Shown here: in pieces, positions 8,864 to 18,888 of the stretch
How the letters are laid out: each line of letters begins with the position of its first letter
Numbering within the stretch: position 1 is the first letter of the stretch
NCBI GenBank assembly: GCA_013373625.1
Contig: JABXHM010000028.1
Span: 111,965-175,964, forward strand
Direction of reading: 5' to 3'
Length of the DNA stretch: 64,000 nucleotides
From: Alteromonadaceae bacterium
GTDB lineage: Bacteria > Pseudomonadota > Gammaproteobacteria > Enterobacterales > Alteromonadaceae
Notes under the pieces: generated by a model
Told to the model about the DNA's origin: nothing
Databases searched by the model: none
What the model saw: only the letters and a program-made list of their open reading frames with translations
Made by a program: the position numbers and the translations under genes

Positions 8864-11200
8864 CTAGTCTTTCTTTATTTTCGCAAACGCATCAGCAAAG
8901 GCATTACCCATGGCAGCGTTGGCGGGTGCAGCCTGGCGCGCTGGCGCTCTGTTCTTTGCTGACTTCCCTTTACCCTGCCCCTGTGGCTTACTGCCACCTT
9001 TAGGTCCTTTACTTTGCGGTGCCGGCGTATCGTCTAAGCGCATGGTAAACGAAATACGTTTGCGGTTAACGTCGACTTCGAGCACTTTTACTTTCACGAT
9101 ATCGCCCGCTTTGACAACTTCACGTGGGTCGGAAATAAATTTGTTGGTAATCGCGGAGATATGGACCAACCCGTCCTGATGTACACCCACATCCACGAAG
9201 GCACCAAAGTTGGCTACATTGCTCACAACACCTTCTAAGATCATGCCCGGCTTTAAGTCTGCGAGGGTTTCAACGCCGTCTTTAAACGTTGCGGTTTTAA
9301 ACTCGGGGCGAGGATCACGACCAGGTTTGTCGAGCTCTTTAAGAATATCTTTGACGGTAGGAACACCAAAACTGTCGCTCACGAACTCTTCGGGATTGAG
9401 CTGGCGTAACAGGTCAGTATTGCCTATCAAATCATTCACCGCAACGTCGGTGCGCTTAACAATAGTATCGATAACCGGGTACGCTTCAGGGTGAACCGCA
9501 GAACTATCAAGTGGGTTCGTGCCGTTTACAATACGCAGAAAGCCAGCAGCCTGTTCAAAGGCTTTCGGGCCTAAACGTTCTACCGCTTTAAGATCCTGAC
9601 GGCGACTGAATGCACCATGGGTGTCGCGATAGTTAACAATATTGTGTGCCAGCGTTCGGTTTAACCCTGATACATAGCTCAGTAACGCCGGTGACGCGGT
9701 ATTTAAGTCTACACCCACTGAGTTTACACAGTCTTCAATCACCTGATCCAACGACTTACCCAGCATGCTCTGGCTGACATCATGCTGATACTGGCCAACA
9801 CCAATTGCTTTGGGCTCTATTTTAACTAACTCAGCCAATGGATCCTGTAAGCGGCGGGCAATTGATACTGCGCCGCGCAACGACACGTCCAGATCCGGAA
9901 GCTCTTTGGAAGCAAGCTCTGAAGCAGAATACACCGATGCGCCTGCTTCGCTGACCATGATTTTCTGGGCTGTCAGTTCTTCCTGTTTTTTGAGCATTTC
10001 ACTGACCAGTTTATCGGTCTCCCGCGAGCCTGTGCCGTTGCCAATGCTGATGAGTTCGACTTTGTGCTGGCGGCATAAGTTGGCTAAGGTACGTTGTGAT
10101 TTATCCCATTGGTTTTGCGGTGCATGAGGGAAAATCGTGGTAGTGGCCACGACTTTACCGGTGGTATCCACAATAGCGACCTTAACCCCTGTACGTAAAC
10201 CCGGATCGAGTCCCATGGTTACTTTTGCGCCGGCCGGTGCCGCCATCAGCAGGTCGTTGAGGTTTTTCGCAAACACATTAATAGCTTCTTCTTCTGCTTT
10301 CTCGCGCAACTGACCAAACAATTCAGTTTCCATGTGTAAGGCAATTTTGATCTTCCATGTCCAGGTCACTACCTGAGCCAGCCAGGCGTCTGCCGGACGG
10401 CCCTGGTTCTTAATGTCAAAGTGGGCAGCAATAATTTGCTCGCAGTACGAGGATTGTCCCGCAGAGTCTTCCTGGCCCGGGTCTGCAATCATCTGAATAT
10501 TGAGCATATTTTCGTTACGACCACGGAACATAGCCAATGCACGGTGTGAAGGTACTTTGGCGATTTTTTCTGAATGTTCAAAGTAATCACTGTATTTAAC
10601 CGCAGCTTTTTCCTGACCCTCTACCACGCGGCTGCGAATGTGAGCATTGTCATTAAGATAACGACGCACTTTTGCCAGTAGGCCCGCATCTTCAGCAAAT
10701 CGTTCCATTAGAATGTAGCGTGCCCCTTCCAGTGCCGCTTTCGTATCGGCGACACCGTTATCGGCGTTAACATAAGTCCCGGCGGTTTCTTCCGGCGTTA
10801 ACATCGGATCGGCGAATAATGCATCGGCCAGCGGTTCCAGGCCTGCCTCTATGGCAATCTGGCCTTTGGTGCGACGGCGCGGCTTGTAAGGCAGGTATAA
10901 ATCTTCAAGAGTGGTTTTGTTATCGGCCTGCTCAATCTGCTGCTTTAGTTCGGCAGTAAGTTTGTCTTGTTCTGTAATAGATTTCAGAATGACCTGACGA
11001 CGGTCTTCGAGTTCGCGAAGATAAGACAATCGTTGATCAAGGTTACGCAGTTGGGTGTCATCGAGACCCTGAGTAACTTCTTTACGATAGCGGGCAATAA
11101 AAGGGACGGTTGACCCTTCATCAAGAAGTTTTACGGCTGCCTCAACCTGTGCAGGTTTAACGGCTAATTCATTGGCAATTGTGTTTATTATCATCATCAT
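8864..11200 (-). CDS. tex: Transcription accessory protein Tex (YhgF family)
   Basis: A 778-residue nucleic-acid-binding protein. The N-terminal Tex helical region includes [20 protein letters not shown]. The central YqgF/RNase H-like part includes [17 protein letters not shown]. Helix-hairpin-helix motifs follow ([19 protein letters not shown]). The C-terminal S1 RNA-binding domain ([20 protein letters not shown]) lies at about residues 650-720, before a basic low-complexity tail ([17 protein letters not shown]). Tex influences transcript stability and gene expression in several bacteria. Three ATG codons occur in a row at the start; the first (11200) is used here but 11197 or 11194 are equally possible. 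Confidence 0.96.
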   Translation of the reverse strand: MMMIINTIANELAVKPAQVEAAVKLLDEGSTVPFIARYRKEVTQGLDDTQLRNLDQRLSYLRELEDRRQVILKSITEQDKLTAELKQQIEQADNKTTLEDLYLPYKPRRRTKGQIAIEAGLEPLADALFADPMLTPEETAGTYVNADNGVADTKAALEGARYILMERFAEDAGLLAKVRRYLNDNAHIRSRVVEGQEKAAVKYSDYFEHSEKIAKVPSHRALAMFRGRNENMLNIQMIADPGQEDSAGQSSYCEQIIAAHFDIKNQGRPADAWLAQVVTWTWKIKIALHMETELFGQLREKAEEEAINVFAKNLNDLLMAAPAGAKVTMGLDPGLRTGVKVAIVDTTGKVVATTTIFPHAPQNQWDKSQRTLANLCRQHKVELISIGNGTGSRETDKLVSEMLKKQEELTAQKIMVSEAGASVYSASELASKELPDLDVSLRGAVSIARRLQDPLAELVKIEPKAIGVGQYQHDVSQSMLGKSLDQVIEDCVNSVGVDLNTASPALLSYVSGLNRTLAHNIVNYRDTHGAFSRRQDLKAVERLGPKAFEQAAGFLRIVNGTNPLDSSAVHPEAYPVIDTIVKRTDVAVNDLIGNTDLLRQLNPEEFVSDSFGVPTVKDILKELDKPGRDPRPEFKTATFKDGVETLADLKPGMILEGVVSNVANFGAFVDVGVHQDGLVHISAITNKFISDPREVVKAGDIVKVKVLEVDVNRKRISFTMRLDDTPAPQSKGPKGGSKPQGQGKGKSAKNRAPARQAAPANAAMGNAFADAFAKIKKD

Positions 11201-11528
11201 TTTGAGTAAGGGTCAGGCGATTGTGAATGTTAGATTGGAAAGTGCCCTTTCCTACCTTGTTTGAGTTGATTCTGGTTGCGCCCTGGGGCGCAAATTCCGG
11301 ATGCAGAGTATAGCACCGAAAAAACACCTGTCACAGGCTAAACAGCGCTGAAATCGCTCCTTGTCAGGTATTTGGACTTTGTCTGTCGTGGGGCTATCTA
11401 TACGGTGTTGGCTCGCTTTCAACCGCCAAACTGGTACATTAATCTTAAAATACCTTTATCAACTTTCTTTACATGGTATAGCTAGAGCTAAATTGACTGT
11501 CTTAAACGACGTGATGCACGGAGAGATT

Positions 11529-13484
11529 ATGCACCAATGTTACCGCGACCTGCTCAGGGCAGTGAGTCTGATGTTTTGCTCCACTATTGCTTTTGCCGAC
11601 GATACCGCACCTTGGCCCTACCCTCAGGATGTTCCGGAATCCCGGCCTCTTTCGACAGGTCTGGCGGGTGAACAACCAGTTGATATTAGCCGGTTTCTGC
11701 TTTCACGCGGCGTCAGTCAAACACACATAAACGCTCAGGGAACGCATGTTGCCTACATCAGTACTATCACCGGCACTCGCCAGTTATGGGTAAAACCTTT
11801 GGATGGCGGGCCAGCGATTCAGGTCACATTTGGCAATGGAATATCCTTTTATCACTGGCATCCGGATGGAAACCGTTTGTTATACGGCGCCGATAATAAC
11901 GGCAATGAGCGCCCGGCCTTCTATTTAATTAGCCGGGACGGTCTGCAGGAACAACTGGTCCTTGATCATTCGGCAGCGTTCAGACAGTTTGGTCAGTTTG
12001 ACGCGTCCGGCAACTTGTTTACCTATGCCTCAACGGAGCGCAACGGCAGAGACTTTGATATTTACCGGCACGATTTACGCAGCGGCCAGTCTACAATGAT
12101 CTATCAGGCCAAATTCGGATTTTACCCGGCTGCGTGGCAGCCAGGAACGGCTAACATTCTGGTCACCGAGACCCGCGGTGAAGATGCCAATGATGTGCAT
12201 GTACTGAATACGGCAAACGGCAACTTACGTGCGCTTTATCAACCTGACGTAGCGGCTTCTTTCAGTGATTTCAACTGGAGTAAAGACGGTAAAACGCTGT
12301 ATTTTGTGTCTAATTTAGAGCGTGAAATGAAAACTGTTTTCCAGTACGACAGTGAGTCTGAAATCACTAAGCCGGTGTTCGAACTTGATAGTGATAGTGA
12401 TAGTGATATTGATAGTTTGCACTTGTGCAATAATAAAACCCAACTGGTTTCAACGGTTAATAAAGATGGCTTTAACGAATTGTTTATTACCTCGCTGGAC
12501 GGTAAGCGGGATTTATCCACGTCGCTATCTGGTGAGCCTGGCGTGTTGTCTGTAAGCTGCGCGGCAAGCAAAGACATCATTGCGGTACAAAAGAGCTCGC
12601 CCTCGTCACCGGGCGAAATCATAACGTTTAATGCAAAAACCAACAATGTGGTACCGGTTGTCAGTGCCACGCTGGCCGGCATCGACCCATCGACGCTGGT
12701 TCAACCAGAAGTGATTACTTTTCCTGCCCGCGACGGGGTCACGGTTCAGGGTCTGCTGTATCTGCCCAAGAATACCACCAAGGCGGTACCGCTGGTTGTT
12801 GATGTACATGGTGGACCTACGTCGCAGGCCAGACCTTCCTGGCAGCCACTTACCCAGTATCTCGCAGGCAAAGGCATAGCGGTACTCGATATTAACGTGC
12901 GGGGTTCTACAGGATTTGGTAAAACTTACGCTCGCCTGGACAATCAGGAAAAACGCCTCGACAGTGTTCGCGATCTGGTCGATGCGCTGGGTTATCTGCA
13001 GGATGATCCGCGTATTGATACAAACAATGCGGCCGTGATGGGAGGTTCTTACGGCGGATACATGGTGAATGCGGTTATGGGTCTGTATCCGCAGGCATTT
13101 AAGGCTGGTGCCTCTTTTGTGGGAGTCTCTGACTGGGTACGTGCCCTGCAGGAAGCCTCGCCAGATTTAAAAGCTTCGGATCGGATTGAATACGGCGATA
13201 TTCGCGAGCCTAAGTGGCAGGCGTTCTACGCTGAAAACTCCCCCATTAACACGGTTGATAACATTATTGCGCCGATGTTTTTTGAGCACGGTGCTAACGA
13301 CCCCCGCGATCCGGTGACCGAATCAGATCGTATGGTGCGTATTTTACGTGATAAAGGTCAGGATGTGACGTACCTGCGCTTTCCGGATGAAGGGCATGGC
13401 GTAAGCAAGCTGGAAAATCGAGTGACGTTTTATCGCGCGCTGGCAGATTTCCTTGAGCGCCACTTGATGAGCAAAGACCAGTAA
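11529..13484 (+). CDS. Secreted S9 prolyl-oligopeptidase family peptidase
   Basis: After a signal peptide (LRAVSLMFCSTIAFADD) comes a beta-propeller of DPP/acylaminoacyl-peptidase type. The alpha/beta hydrolase domain follows, with the catalytic Ser in GGSYGGYMV, Asp in the HGANDPRDPV region and His in DEGHGVSK. It probably cleaves peptides in the periplasm or outside the cell. The open frame begins at 11361, but the ATG at 11529 has GGAG five bases upstream and directly precedes the signal peptide. The propeller holds an in-frame hexanucleotide repeat (12387-12416) coding for alternating Asp and Ser. A terminator follows. Confidence 0.9.
   Translation: MHQCYRDLLRAVSLMFCSTIAFADDTAPWPYPQDVPESRPLSTGLAGEQPVDISRFLLSRGVSQTHINAQGTHVAYISTITGTRQLWVKPLDGGPAIQVTFGNGISFYHWHPDGNRLLYGADNNGNERPAFYLISRDGLQEQLVLDHSAAFRQFGQFDASGNLFTYASTERNGRDFDIYRHDLRSGQSTMIYQAKFGFYPAAWQPGTANILVTETRGEDANDVHVLNTANGNLRALYQPDVAASFSDFNWSKDGKTLYFVSNLEREMKTVFQYDSESEITKPVFELDSDSDSDIDSLHLCNNKTQLVSTVNKDGFNELFITSLDGKRDLSTSLSGEPGVLSVSCAASKDIIAVQKSSPSSPGEIITFNAKTNNVVPVVSATLAGIDPSTLVQPEVITFPARDGVTVQGLLYLPKNTTKAVPLVVDVHGGPTSQARPSWQPLTQYLAGKGIAVLDINVRGSTGFGKTYARLDNQEKRLDSVRDLVDALGYLQDDPRIDTNNAAVMGGSYGGYMVNAVMGLYPQAFKAGASFVGVSDWVRALQEASPDLKASDRIEYGDIREPKWQAFYAENSPINTVDNIIAPMFFEHGANDPRDPVTESDRMVRILRDKGQDVTYLRFPDEGHGVSKLENRVTFYRALADFLERHLMSKDQ
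12387..12416 (+). repeat. In-frame GATAGT hexanucleotide microsatellite
   Basis: Five consecutive 6-bp units, four GATAGT and one GATATT, lie inside the S9 peptidase gene and encode an Asp/Ser run. As the unit is six bases, changes in copy number would lengthen or shorten the protein without a frameshift. Confidence 0.85.
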
Positions 13485-13557
13485 CTGCCCTTTCACAACA
13501 AAACCCGGTTATTGATAGAAACAAGGACCAAGCGTTCATGAAATAGCCGGTTTCGAT

Positions 13558-13588
13558 AAAAAAGCTTGCCGATTTGGCAAGCTTTTTT
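13558..13588. terminator. Bidirectional intrinsic terminator
   Basis: A 13-bp perfect inverted repeat (AAAAAAGCTTGCC / GGCAAGCTTTTTT) around GATTT. It has an A-run and a T-run on its two sides and lies between the S9 peptidase gene and the convergent glycosyltransferase-like gene. Confidence 0.92.
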
Positions 13589-13651
13589 TGTGAGTAGGCC
13601 GGTAATACCTGATAGTAGTTTGCGGGTTATTTGGTAGCACCAACTGTGGGA

Positions 13652-14536
13652 TTACCAGCTTTCGTTTAACCTATGCCGGTATAATGCCTTATCGATTCTT
13701 GGTGTATCGAGATCCCAGATATCACAACAAGCATTGTACCTGTCTATTGCATCAGCCATGCTAATTTCCGGAGTTTCTATATACCTTTCAATATGATGAC
13801 ATGGATGAACAAGCCGTGACCGGATACCAGACCATGAGTCGAAAAGTGCGCCTACATCAATTGCGATGCCTCCCCGTTGCTTTATCCAATCGCAGTAGAT
13901 TTTTCCTAGTCCACCGGCGCCAACCATAAATACAGCACCGCGATACGGGACATCCAGCGTGTCGTGCAGCTGTTTAAACCTGTCAGGGTAATGCGGTCGA
14001 CGTTCTTCACCTAAAAATGCGCGCTCCGCTCTAACGATGTAACTTTTTGTCTCTTTAACCTGAAAATGGCGTTTTAAAACGTCACTGATATTTCTTGCAC
14101 CCACCAGACCAACAAAATCGAGGTTTTTAAACAGCCTTCTGTACAGCTGGCAAAAGGTAAGGTACCGGTGTATTGCTGAATCAGTAAAGGTCGTATTATT
14201 ATGAACTAAGTTGTAGTGTTCTATAGTGTCGAACACTTGCTGATAACCCTTATGAATCAGCTTTTGATTTTCTCTGGGAATGCCTAAAATATCTGCGTGA
14301 CTAACTGCTTGCCTTAGTTGAGCAGCCAGTGTTTCCAGTTCTGTGTCAGGCATACTTATGTCGTCAAACCATACTGTCAGGCTTCGGTTTACTTGCTTCC
14401 TTGACGTAATAGTAGGAAAGCCCATCAACTCGCCCTCACCATCGCCCAGTCGAATTAACGAGCAAGGGGTTTTATCCTGTATGCGTTGTGTTAATAAGTC
14501 GGCTACTTCAAAACCATCTAATTTGTTATATTCCAA
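13652..14536 (-). CDS. GT-D fold glycosyltransferase-like protein
   Basis: A soluble protein of about 294 residues with a motif set typical of GT-D fold (DUF1792-like) glycosyltransferases: SLIRLGDGEGELMG near the N-terminus, GLVGARN mid-protein, and VFMVGAGGLGKIYCDWIKQ with IDVGALFDSW near the C-terminus. By analogy it would transfer a sugar to a glycan or glycoprotein; no substrate can be proposed. The ORF opens with TTG at 14572, but a TTG at 14536 has AGGA eight bases upstream and is chosen. It stands alone: no other glycan-synthesis gene is adjacent. The ends are flanked by a terminator and a 420-bp gene-free gap. Confidence 0.7.
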   Translation of the reverse strand: MEYNKLDGFEVADLLTQRIQDKTPCSLIRLGDGEGELMGFPTITSRKQVNRSLTVWFDDISMPDTELETLAAQLRQAVSHADILGIPRENQKLIHKGYQQVFDTIEHYNLVHNNTTFTDSAIHRYLTFCQLYRRLFKNLDFVGLVGARNISDVLKRHFQVKETKSYIVRAERAFLGEERRPHYPDRFKQLHDTLDVPYRGAVFMVGAGGLGKIYCDWIKQRGGIAIDVGALFDSWSGIRSRLVHPCHHIERYIETPEISMADAIDRYNACCDIWDLDTPRIDKALYRHRLNESW

Positions 14537-14572
14537 CTGTTTTTTCCTGTGAGTCACACGCCCTAAAAACAA

Positions 14573-14994
14573 GACTTAAACGCGTAAATAAACGCATCAT
14601 TCATTTGCTCTTAGTGCTGTATAAACCTGTTTACATAATCAATTCTATCAGTGTCTGGATGCGGCCAGTTCAGAGTAACAAATTCTACCAGTGTGGGTAA
14701 AAATGCGTATTTACATATCGTTTTTATTTGGTTCTGAAGTGGAGGTTATATCTTGCGTGTTGAAGACGCAACTGCAAGTCTGTGGAGGTTTACCTCAATG
14801 CCTGGCAGAGGGGGAAGTCCCTGCCTGATGATAACCACCCTGATGTGAAGTTTTTAACACTGAGCGCAAAAATGGTTGCTGTTGACGTGACATCATAATC
14901 CTTCTAAGGCTGTTCATTTGTTATTTCAGGTTTCCTTTTTCGTCACAATGAGATTCTGCATTAGCACAGTGTTGAATGAATATTTTCAATAACG
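14573..14994. other. Gene-free stretch with direct repeats and three small hairpins
   Basis: No coding region is supported here. Two near-identical 14-bp direct repeats (AATTCTATCAGTGT at 14641 and AATTCTACCAGTGT at 14681) lie exactly 40 bp apart. GTGGAGGTT occurs at 14739 and 14782. Three inverted repeats follow one another: TTGCGT/ACGCAA at 14753-14771, GAGG/CCTC at 14785-14796, and an imperfect GGCAG...CTGCC pair at about 14804-14826. The stretch lies downstream of greB and upstream of the GT-D gene, both on the minus strand, so it may hold a greB terminator and a regulated leader. Confidence 0.45.
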
Positions 14995-15474
14995 TTATGG
15001 CTGCTGATAGCTGATATTTACAATATTCCACCTTACAGTGGCTGTTGGCGTTTTTACCAAGGCATCTTCGCCCTCTTCTTTTTTGAGCAGTGCCCTCGCC
15101 ATTGGCGAATCAATAGAAATGTAATTCTCTTCATTTCTGTATATTTCGTCCGGGCCGACTATTCTGAAGTGCATTTGTTCGCCCTCATCATTTTCAATTT
15201 GCACCCAGGCACCAAAAAATACTTTGCCATCCTGTTGCGGTGAGTAGTGCACAATTTGCACGCTTTCTAACCGTTTTCTTAAATACCTGACTCTGGAATC
15301 GATTTGCCGCAACAGCCGTTTGTTCTCTTTGTAATCAGCATTTTCTGATCTATCTCCCAGACTTGCTGCCCAGGTGACCTTTTTAGTGATCTCAGGTCGG
15401 TATTCCTTCCAGAGGTAATTCAGCTCGCTTTGCAGCTTTTGGTAGCCCTGTTGAGTAATGAGGTTGGTTTTCAC
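14995..15474 (-). CDS. greB: Transcription elongation factor GreB
   Basis: GreB enters the RNA polymerase secondary channel and stimulates cleavage of backtracked transcripts. The N-terminal coiled coil carries TWAASLGDRSENADYKENKR with the acidic tip. The C-terminal FKBP-like domain shows VFFGAWVQIEN and the signature YISIDSPMARALLKK. The ORF is open to 15555, but the GTG at 15474 gives VKTNLITQQGY, aligning with E. coli GreB, and a product of 159 residues, the family length. In E. coli greB is divergent from ompR; here it lies about 48 kb away. Confidence 0.97.
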   Translation of the reverse strand: MKTNLITQQGYQKLQSELNYLWKEYRPEITKKVTWAASLGDRSENADYKENKRLLRQIDSRVRYLRKRLESVQIVHYSPQQDGKVFFGAWVQIENDEGEQMHFRIVGPDEIYRNEENYISIDSPMARALLKKEEGEDALVKTPTATVRWNIVNISYQQP

Positions 15475-15987
15475 GTTGGCTTTCTTCACTCCGGTTAAAT
15501 GTACAGCTGGATTTGATACGCGGTATACGAGTGCTGTCAACACCCTTCCCACCAATCAAATCAGTTGCCACAACAAACACGCTTAACTATGTTTTTCGCT
15601 TGGATCATTCAGACCCTCCATCCGGTTGACATATTGCTTCGCACCAAATGTTTTTTCTACCCTTTGGTGTCATTTTCGTCGCTATGTTTTTGATAACCAT
15701 TCCATGTAATGAAAGGTCTTTTTGGTATAAATTATTATTAGCAAAGTATTACGCAGTATTATATGGTTCATAGGGCAAGTGAGTGCAAAATAACGATAGA
15801 GTAACTTCCTCAAATACTCATTCAATAAAGTAGCTACTTCGTTGATTTCTTACAATATACGAAATGATGTTTGGTGTATTGACACGGCGTTTTTGATATT
15901 GTAATGGAATTGTAAACTTATTGAACGATATCAATTCGCAGTAGAAGTAATAATGATGACGTCGTTTTCAACTAAATGACAGGGATT
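15475..15987. other. AT-rich intergenic stretch between greB and a small membrane gene
   Basis: About 500 bp without a supported gene. It must hold the greB promoter (minus strand) and the promoter of the downstream plus-strand gene. A TTGACA at 15879 followed 17 bp later by TAATGG is a weak plus-strand candidate. A 41-codon hydrophobic ORF at 15648-15773 has no ribosome site and is not called. Confidence 0.4.
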
Positions 15988-16293
15988 ATGAATCAGAACT
16001 TTTCATTAGAGCAGCTCGATAAAGGCGTGACACCCGCCAAACGGACAGCATCGGTATTCGAATTTGGCTTGTGCTTTTTTGGGTTTATATTATTACTAAG
16101 TGCCGTGTTGTTTTTTGTGCTTACTACAGTTAACGCGTTTAATAGTAGTGAAGGCACTAAGACAATGCTTTCTGTGTTGGGATGCGTTGCTTTGTATCAG
16201 AGTGGCAAATTTTTGCTACGGCAGGTGAACAAAGTGAAATTGCACCCGGAACGTCGATTGCAGCCGGATCGTCGTCGTAGCGATGATGCTTGA
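15988..16293 (+). CDS. Small membrane protein, unknown function
   Basis: A protein of about 101 residues with one strong hydrophobic segment (CFFGFILLLSAVLFFVLTTV), a second weaker one (MLSVLGCVALYQSGKFLL), and a basic, Arg-rich tail (ERRLQPDRRRSDD). It is probably an inner-membrane protein with a cytoplasmic basic tail. The ATG at 15988 (AGGGATT upstream) is preferred to the in-frame ATG at 15976. I do not recognise the family. The gene stands alone, followed by the candidate small RNA. Confidence 0.65.
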   Translation: MNQNFSLEQLDKGVTPAKRTASVFEFGLCFFGFILLLSAVLFFVLTTVNAFNSSEGTKTMLSVLGCVALYQSGKFLLRQVNKVKLHPERRLQPDRRRSDDA

Positions 16294-16356
16294 TCGACAC
16301 AACGTTATAAAAAGCGAGTTTTTAGTGCAAAATGTTTGATCAAATAGTGGCTTATT

Positions 16357-16386
16357 TTGTGCAAACTTTGTTTGCTGGGCTATACT
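16357..16386 (+). promoter_or_regulatory. Candidate promoter for an intergenic transcript
   Basis: TATACT at 16381-16386 is one mismatch from the sigma-70 -10 consensus. TTGTGC at 16357, 18 bp upstream, is a half-matching -35. It points into a gene-free stretch ending in a strong terminator. Confidence 0.4.
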
Positions 16387-16392
16387 TTAAAA

Positions 16393-16537
16393 GAACAAAC
16401 AAAACACTGCCCGAATAACTATTTGGGCGCATAAAATGCTGGATTGGCCAGCACGAGTATGCAAAAAATTACGGACTTACCGATGAGCATGGATAGACGC
16501 TTAGTAAAAAGCCGACAATCAATTGTCGGCTTTTTCT
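16393..16537 (+). ncRNA. Candidate small RNA (about 145 nt), unknown class
   Basis: Downstream of a -10-like TATACT the stretch folds into two local hairpins: GCCCGAAT/ATTTGGGC near 16411-16430 and GCTGG/CCAGC near 16438-16454. A perfect terminator follows at 16506-16535. No ORF of note is present. The sequence also contains GGA trinucleotides, but not clearly in loops. It could instead be only the shared 3' region of the membrane gene and convergent fkpA. Expression is not shown by sequence alone. Confidence 0.35.
16506..16535. terminator. Bidirectional intrinsic terminator downstream of fkpA
   Basis: A 30-bp perfect palindrome (AAAAAGCCGACAAT / ATTGTCGGCTTTTT) with A and T runs on the two sides. 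It serves fkpA from the right and any plus-strand transcript from the left. Confidence 0.92.
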
Positions 16538-16575
16538 ATTCTGGTACGAATAAGTTCTCCTGGCGGAGGACGTTA

Positions 16576-17349
16576 TTACTCTTCAGTTTCAGCCGGGGCG
16601 TCGGGTTTTATAACCTCTAGCAGTTCCACTTCGAATATAAGCGTAGAGTTAGGTGTAACTTTACCAGATGACCGCTCACCGTAAGCTAGCTCAGCAGGAA
16701 TGAAGAAGCGGGTTTTACCTCCTTCTTTCATTGTTTGAACACCCTCTGTCCAACCTCTGATGACCTGGTTAAGCGGAAATGTTGCTGGTTCGCCGCGCGC
16801 ATATGAAGAATCAAACTCTGTGCCGTCCAGCAAAGTACCCTGATAGTGAACTTTTACGGTGTCGGTGGCAGCCGGGCTTTCCCCTTCACCTTCTGACAAT
16901 ACTTCATACTGAAGACCAGATTCGGTTGTAATCACACCCTCTTTTTTAGCGTTTTCAGCCAGGAATGCAGCGCCTTTTTCGAGGTTTTCAGCGGCCATTT
17001 CTTTAGCAAGCTCTTGTTGCTTGGCTTGAAGCGCACGTTCGCCCGCTTGCGCTATCTGTTGAATTTCAGCAGTTTCAAAAATTAACGTATCAGCCATGCC
17101 ATCTTTAAGGCCCTGCATCAGAGCGTCTTTGTCGATGCTTTCGTCAAACTGCGCCATTTGCTCATCGCGAGTGGCGATAAACAGACCCATGCTCGCCCCG
17201 ATTGCGTAGGCTTGCTTCTGTGCATCAGTCATTTCTTCTTTGTTCAGCGCAGAGGCGTTTGCGGTTTCTGACGTTGTGTCTTGTTGTGGCTGACAGGCAG
17301 CCAAACCAAGTGTTGCAACAATAGAAAGGGCAACGAGCGATTTTTGCAT
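16576..17349 (-). CDS. fkpA: FkpA-like FKBP-type peptidyl-prolyl isomerase, lipoprotein
   Basis: It catalyses proline cis-trans isomerisation and acts as a chaperone in the envelope. The N-terminal signal ends in a lipobox (TLGLAAC), so the protein is predicted to be lipid-anchored, unlike soluble E. coli FkpA. The helical dimerisation domain (about residues 35-130) is followed by the FKBP domain with [19 protein letters not shown] and [20 protein letters not shown]. The ORF extends to 17394, but the ATG at 17349 has GGAG upstream and starts the signal peptide. slyX lies next to it on the other side of the WD40 gene, as slyX adjoins fkpA in E. coli. Confidence 0.94.
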   Translation of the reverse strand: MQKSLVALSIVATLGLAACQPQQDTTSETANASALNKEEMTDAQKQAYAIGASMGLFIATRDEQMAQFDESIDKDALMQGLKDGMADTLIFETAEIQQIAQAGERALQAKQQELAKEMAAENLEKGAAFLAENAKKEGVITTESGLQYEVLSEGEGESPAATDTVKVHYQGTLLDGTEFDSSYARGEPATFPLNQVIRGWTEGVQTMKEGGKTRFFIPAELAYGERSSGKVTPNSTLIFEVELLEVIKPDAPAETEE

Positions 17350-17563
17350 AAAGTTCTCCGGTTGTTGGTATAAGGTAATTTGCTTCTCATCCACAAAACT
17401 ACCTATATAATTTAAATGTGTTACGAGATTTACGTGTTACTTTAACATGCTTAACGAATCAAACACGAGTCTCTACCGCACAATGCAGCGAATCGTCGGC
17501 CAGAGCGACGTATGTGGGCATTTCGTGTTATTGTTACGACAGCGAATGTTAATAGAAAAGCCT

Positions 17564-18565
17564 ATGACAACACTACATTTCAAAACGTTCATTTCAATGT
17601 TGTTAGTAACGTTAAGCTGCGCTGTCCTGAGCGGCTGCATAGTGCCAGACACGACACCTAATCAGCAATGGCGTATTGTTGAGGAAGGTGCTTACGCTGC
17701 AGATGTTTCTACCGATGGTAAACTGAGTCTGGTCTCGGGTATTAACAACGGAATACATGTCTGGCGCTTTGGTGACGAAAAGCCACTTTATCAGTGGAGC
17801 CATCAGGGAGAAGGAAATAACCTGGTTGCTAATGTGCATATCAGTGCCGACAATTCGTACGCGGTAACATCTGATCGTGAGGCGTTTGCGACCTGGAGCC
17901 TGACATCAGGCGAGCCGGTGGGCTTTTGGCGCATTGATGAATCGAGTATCCGCGACGTAGCAATATCCAATGGTGGGCGAGGTGTTGTAGTTGGCCGTTC
18001 AAACGGTAAAGTGATGTTCTTCGAGCCAGCCAGTGGCCGACGCCTTGAATTTTTGGGCCATCAGGAACGCATAAACAGCGTCGACGTGACGCCTAACGGT
18101 AAGTATGCGCTTACGGGGGGGAATGACTACGTGGCGTATTTGTGGAGTACCGACTCGGGTCAGGTGATTCATTCCTTTAGTCATCCGAGTCGTGTCACAC
18201 TGGTGGCGCTTGACGACGAAGGCCGTTATGCCTTTACTGCAGACAGCCAGCAAAAATCGCAAATCTGGAATGTACAAACGGGTGAACCCATTAGTCAGTT
18301 GCAGTATATTGCACGCCAGAAGATATTTACGGACGCTATGTTTTCTAAAGATGGTAAGTACTTGCTCACAGGTGCTCCCTCACGTCGTATGTATCTCTGG
18401 GATGTACAAACCGGCGAACAGGTGGGCGAATGGAAAGTGGCACCGCGCGAGAATATGTCACCACCCTCTGCAGTGGTGTATGGTGTAGGCTTTATAGATG
18501 AAAACAATTTAATATCAGTCAGCAGTAGCGGCTTAGCTGAACTGTGGAGTATGCCCGAATCATGA
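17564..18565 (+). CDS. WD40-repeat lipoprotein
   Basis: A lipoprotein signal ([14 protein letters not shown]) is followed by a seven-bladed-type propeller. Blades can be recognised by repeating G-W/L endings such as [40 protein letters not shown] and [10 protein letters not shown]. Such proteins are usually envelope scaffolds; a partner is not evident. The open frame begins at 17447, but the ATG at 17564 begins the signal peptide. It ends in ATGA, sharing bases with the slyX start, so the two are likely translationally coupled. Confidence 0.85.
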   Translation: MTTLHFKTFISMLLVTLSCAVLSGCIVPDTTPNQQWRIVEEGAYAADVSTDGKLSLVSGINNGIHVWRFGDEKPLYQWSHQGEGNNLVANVHISADNSYAVTSDREAFATWSLTSGEPVGFWRIDESSIRDVAISNGGRGVVVGRSNGKVMFFEPASGRRLEFLGHQERINSVDVTPNGKYALTGGNDYVAYLWSTDSGQVIHSFSHPSRVTLVALDDEGRYAFTADSQQKSQIWNVQTGEPISQLQYIARQKIFTDAMFSKDGKYLLTGAPSRRMYLWDVQTGEQVGEWKVAPRENMSPPSAVVYGVGFIDENNLISVSSSGLAELWSMPES

Positions 18566-18807
18566 CACTATCTAAGGAGGCGCTGGCCGAGCAATTGCGC
18601 AACGCCAATGATGCCATTGCCGAGCTTGAAACCAAATTGGCGTTTCAGGAATATACTATCGATGCGCTGAATGACGCACTTTCCAACCAACAAATTCAAA
18701 TCGAGAAAATGCAGTATCAGCTGCGCCACGTGATTGATAAAGTGAAAGGGATGGAGCCATCAAATATTGCCAAGATGTCTGAAGAAGTCCCACCACCACA
18801 TTATTAA
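18562..18807 (+). CDS. slyX: SlyX family protein
   Basis: An 81-residue coiled-coil protein (about residues 8-58: LEEQ-type heptads [20 protein letters not shown]) ending in the PPPHY tail typical of SlyX. The function of the family is unknown. The start at 18562 overlaps the WD40 stop (ATGA), favouring coupling, over an in-frame ATG at 18544. The proximity to fkpA matches E. coli. Confidence 0.92.
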   Translation: MTLSKEALAEQLRNANDAIAELETKLAFQEYTIDALNDALSNQQIQIEKMQYQLRHVIDKVKGMEPSNIAKMSEEVPPPHY

Positions 18808-18888
18808 AGCCTGTATTTGGGCGCTGGGTGGCGTCGTGCATGTATAGGTTTATTTTGTATTTATATGTGTACATTTTTGGTGCAAAAT

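Noticed and set aside
12239..12682. 147-codon minus-strand ORF
   Set aside because: Antisense to the S9 peptidase. It owes its length partly to the Asp/Ser repeat on the other strand.
15648..15773. 41-codon hydrophobic ORF
   Set aside because: Lies in a gene-free stretch but has no ribosome site, and its -35-like TTGACA has no matching -10.
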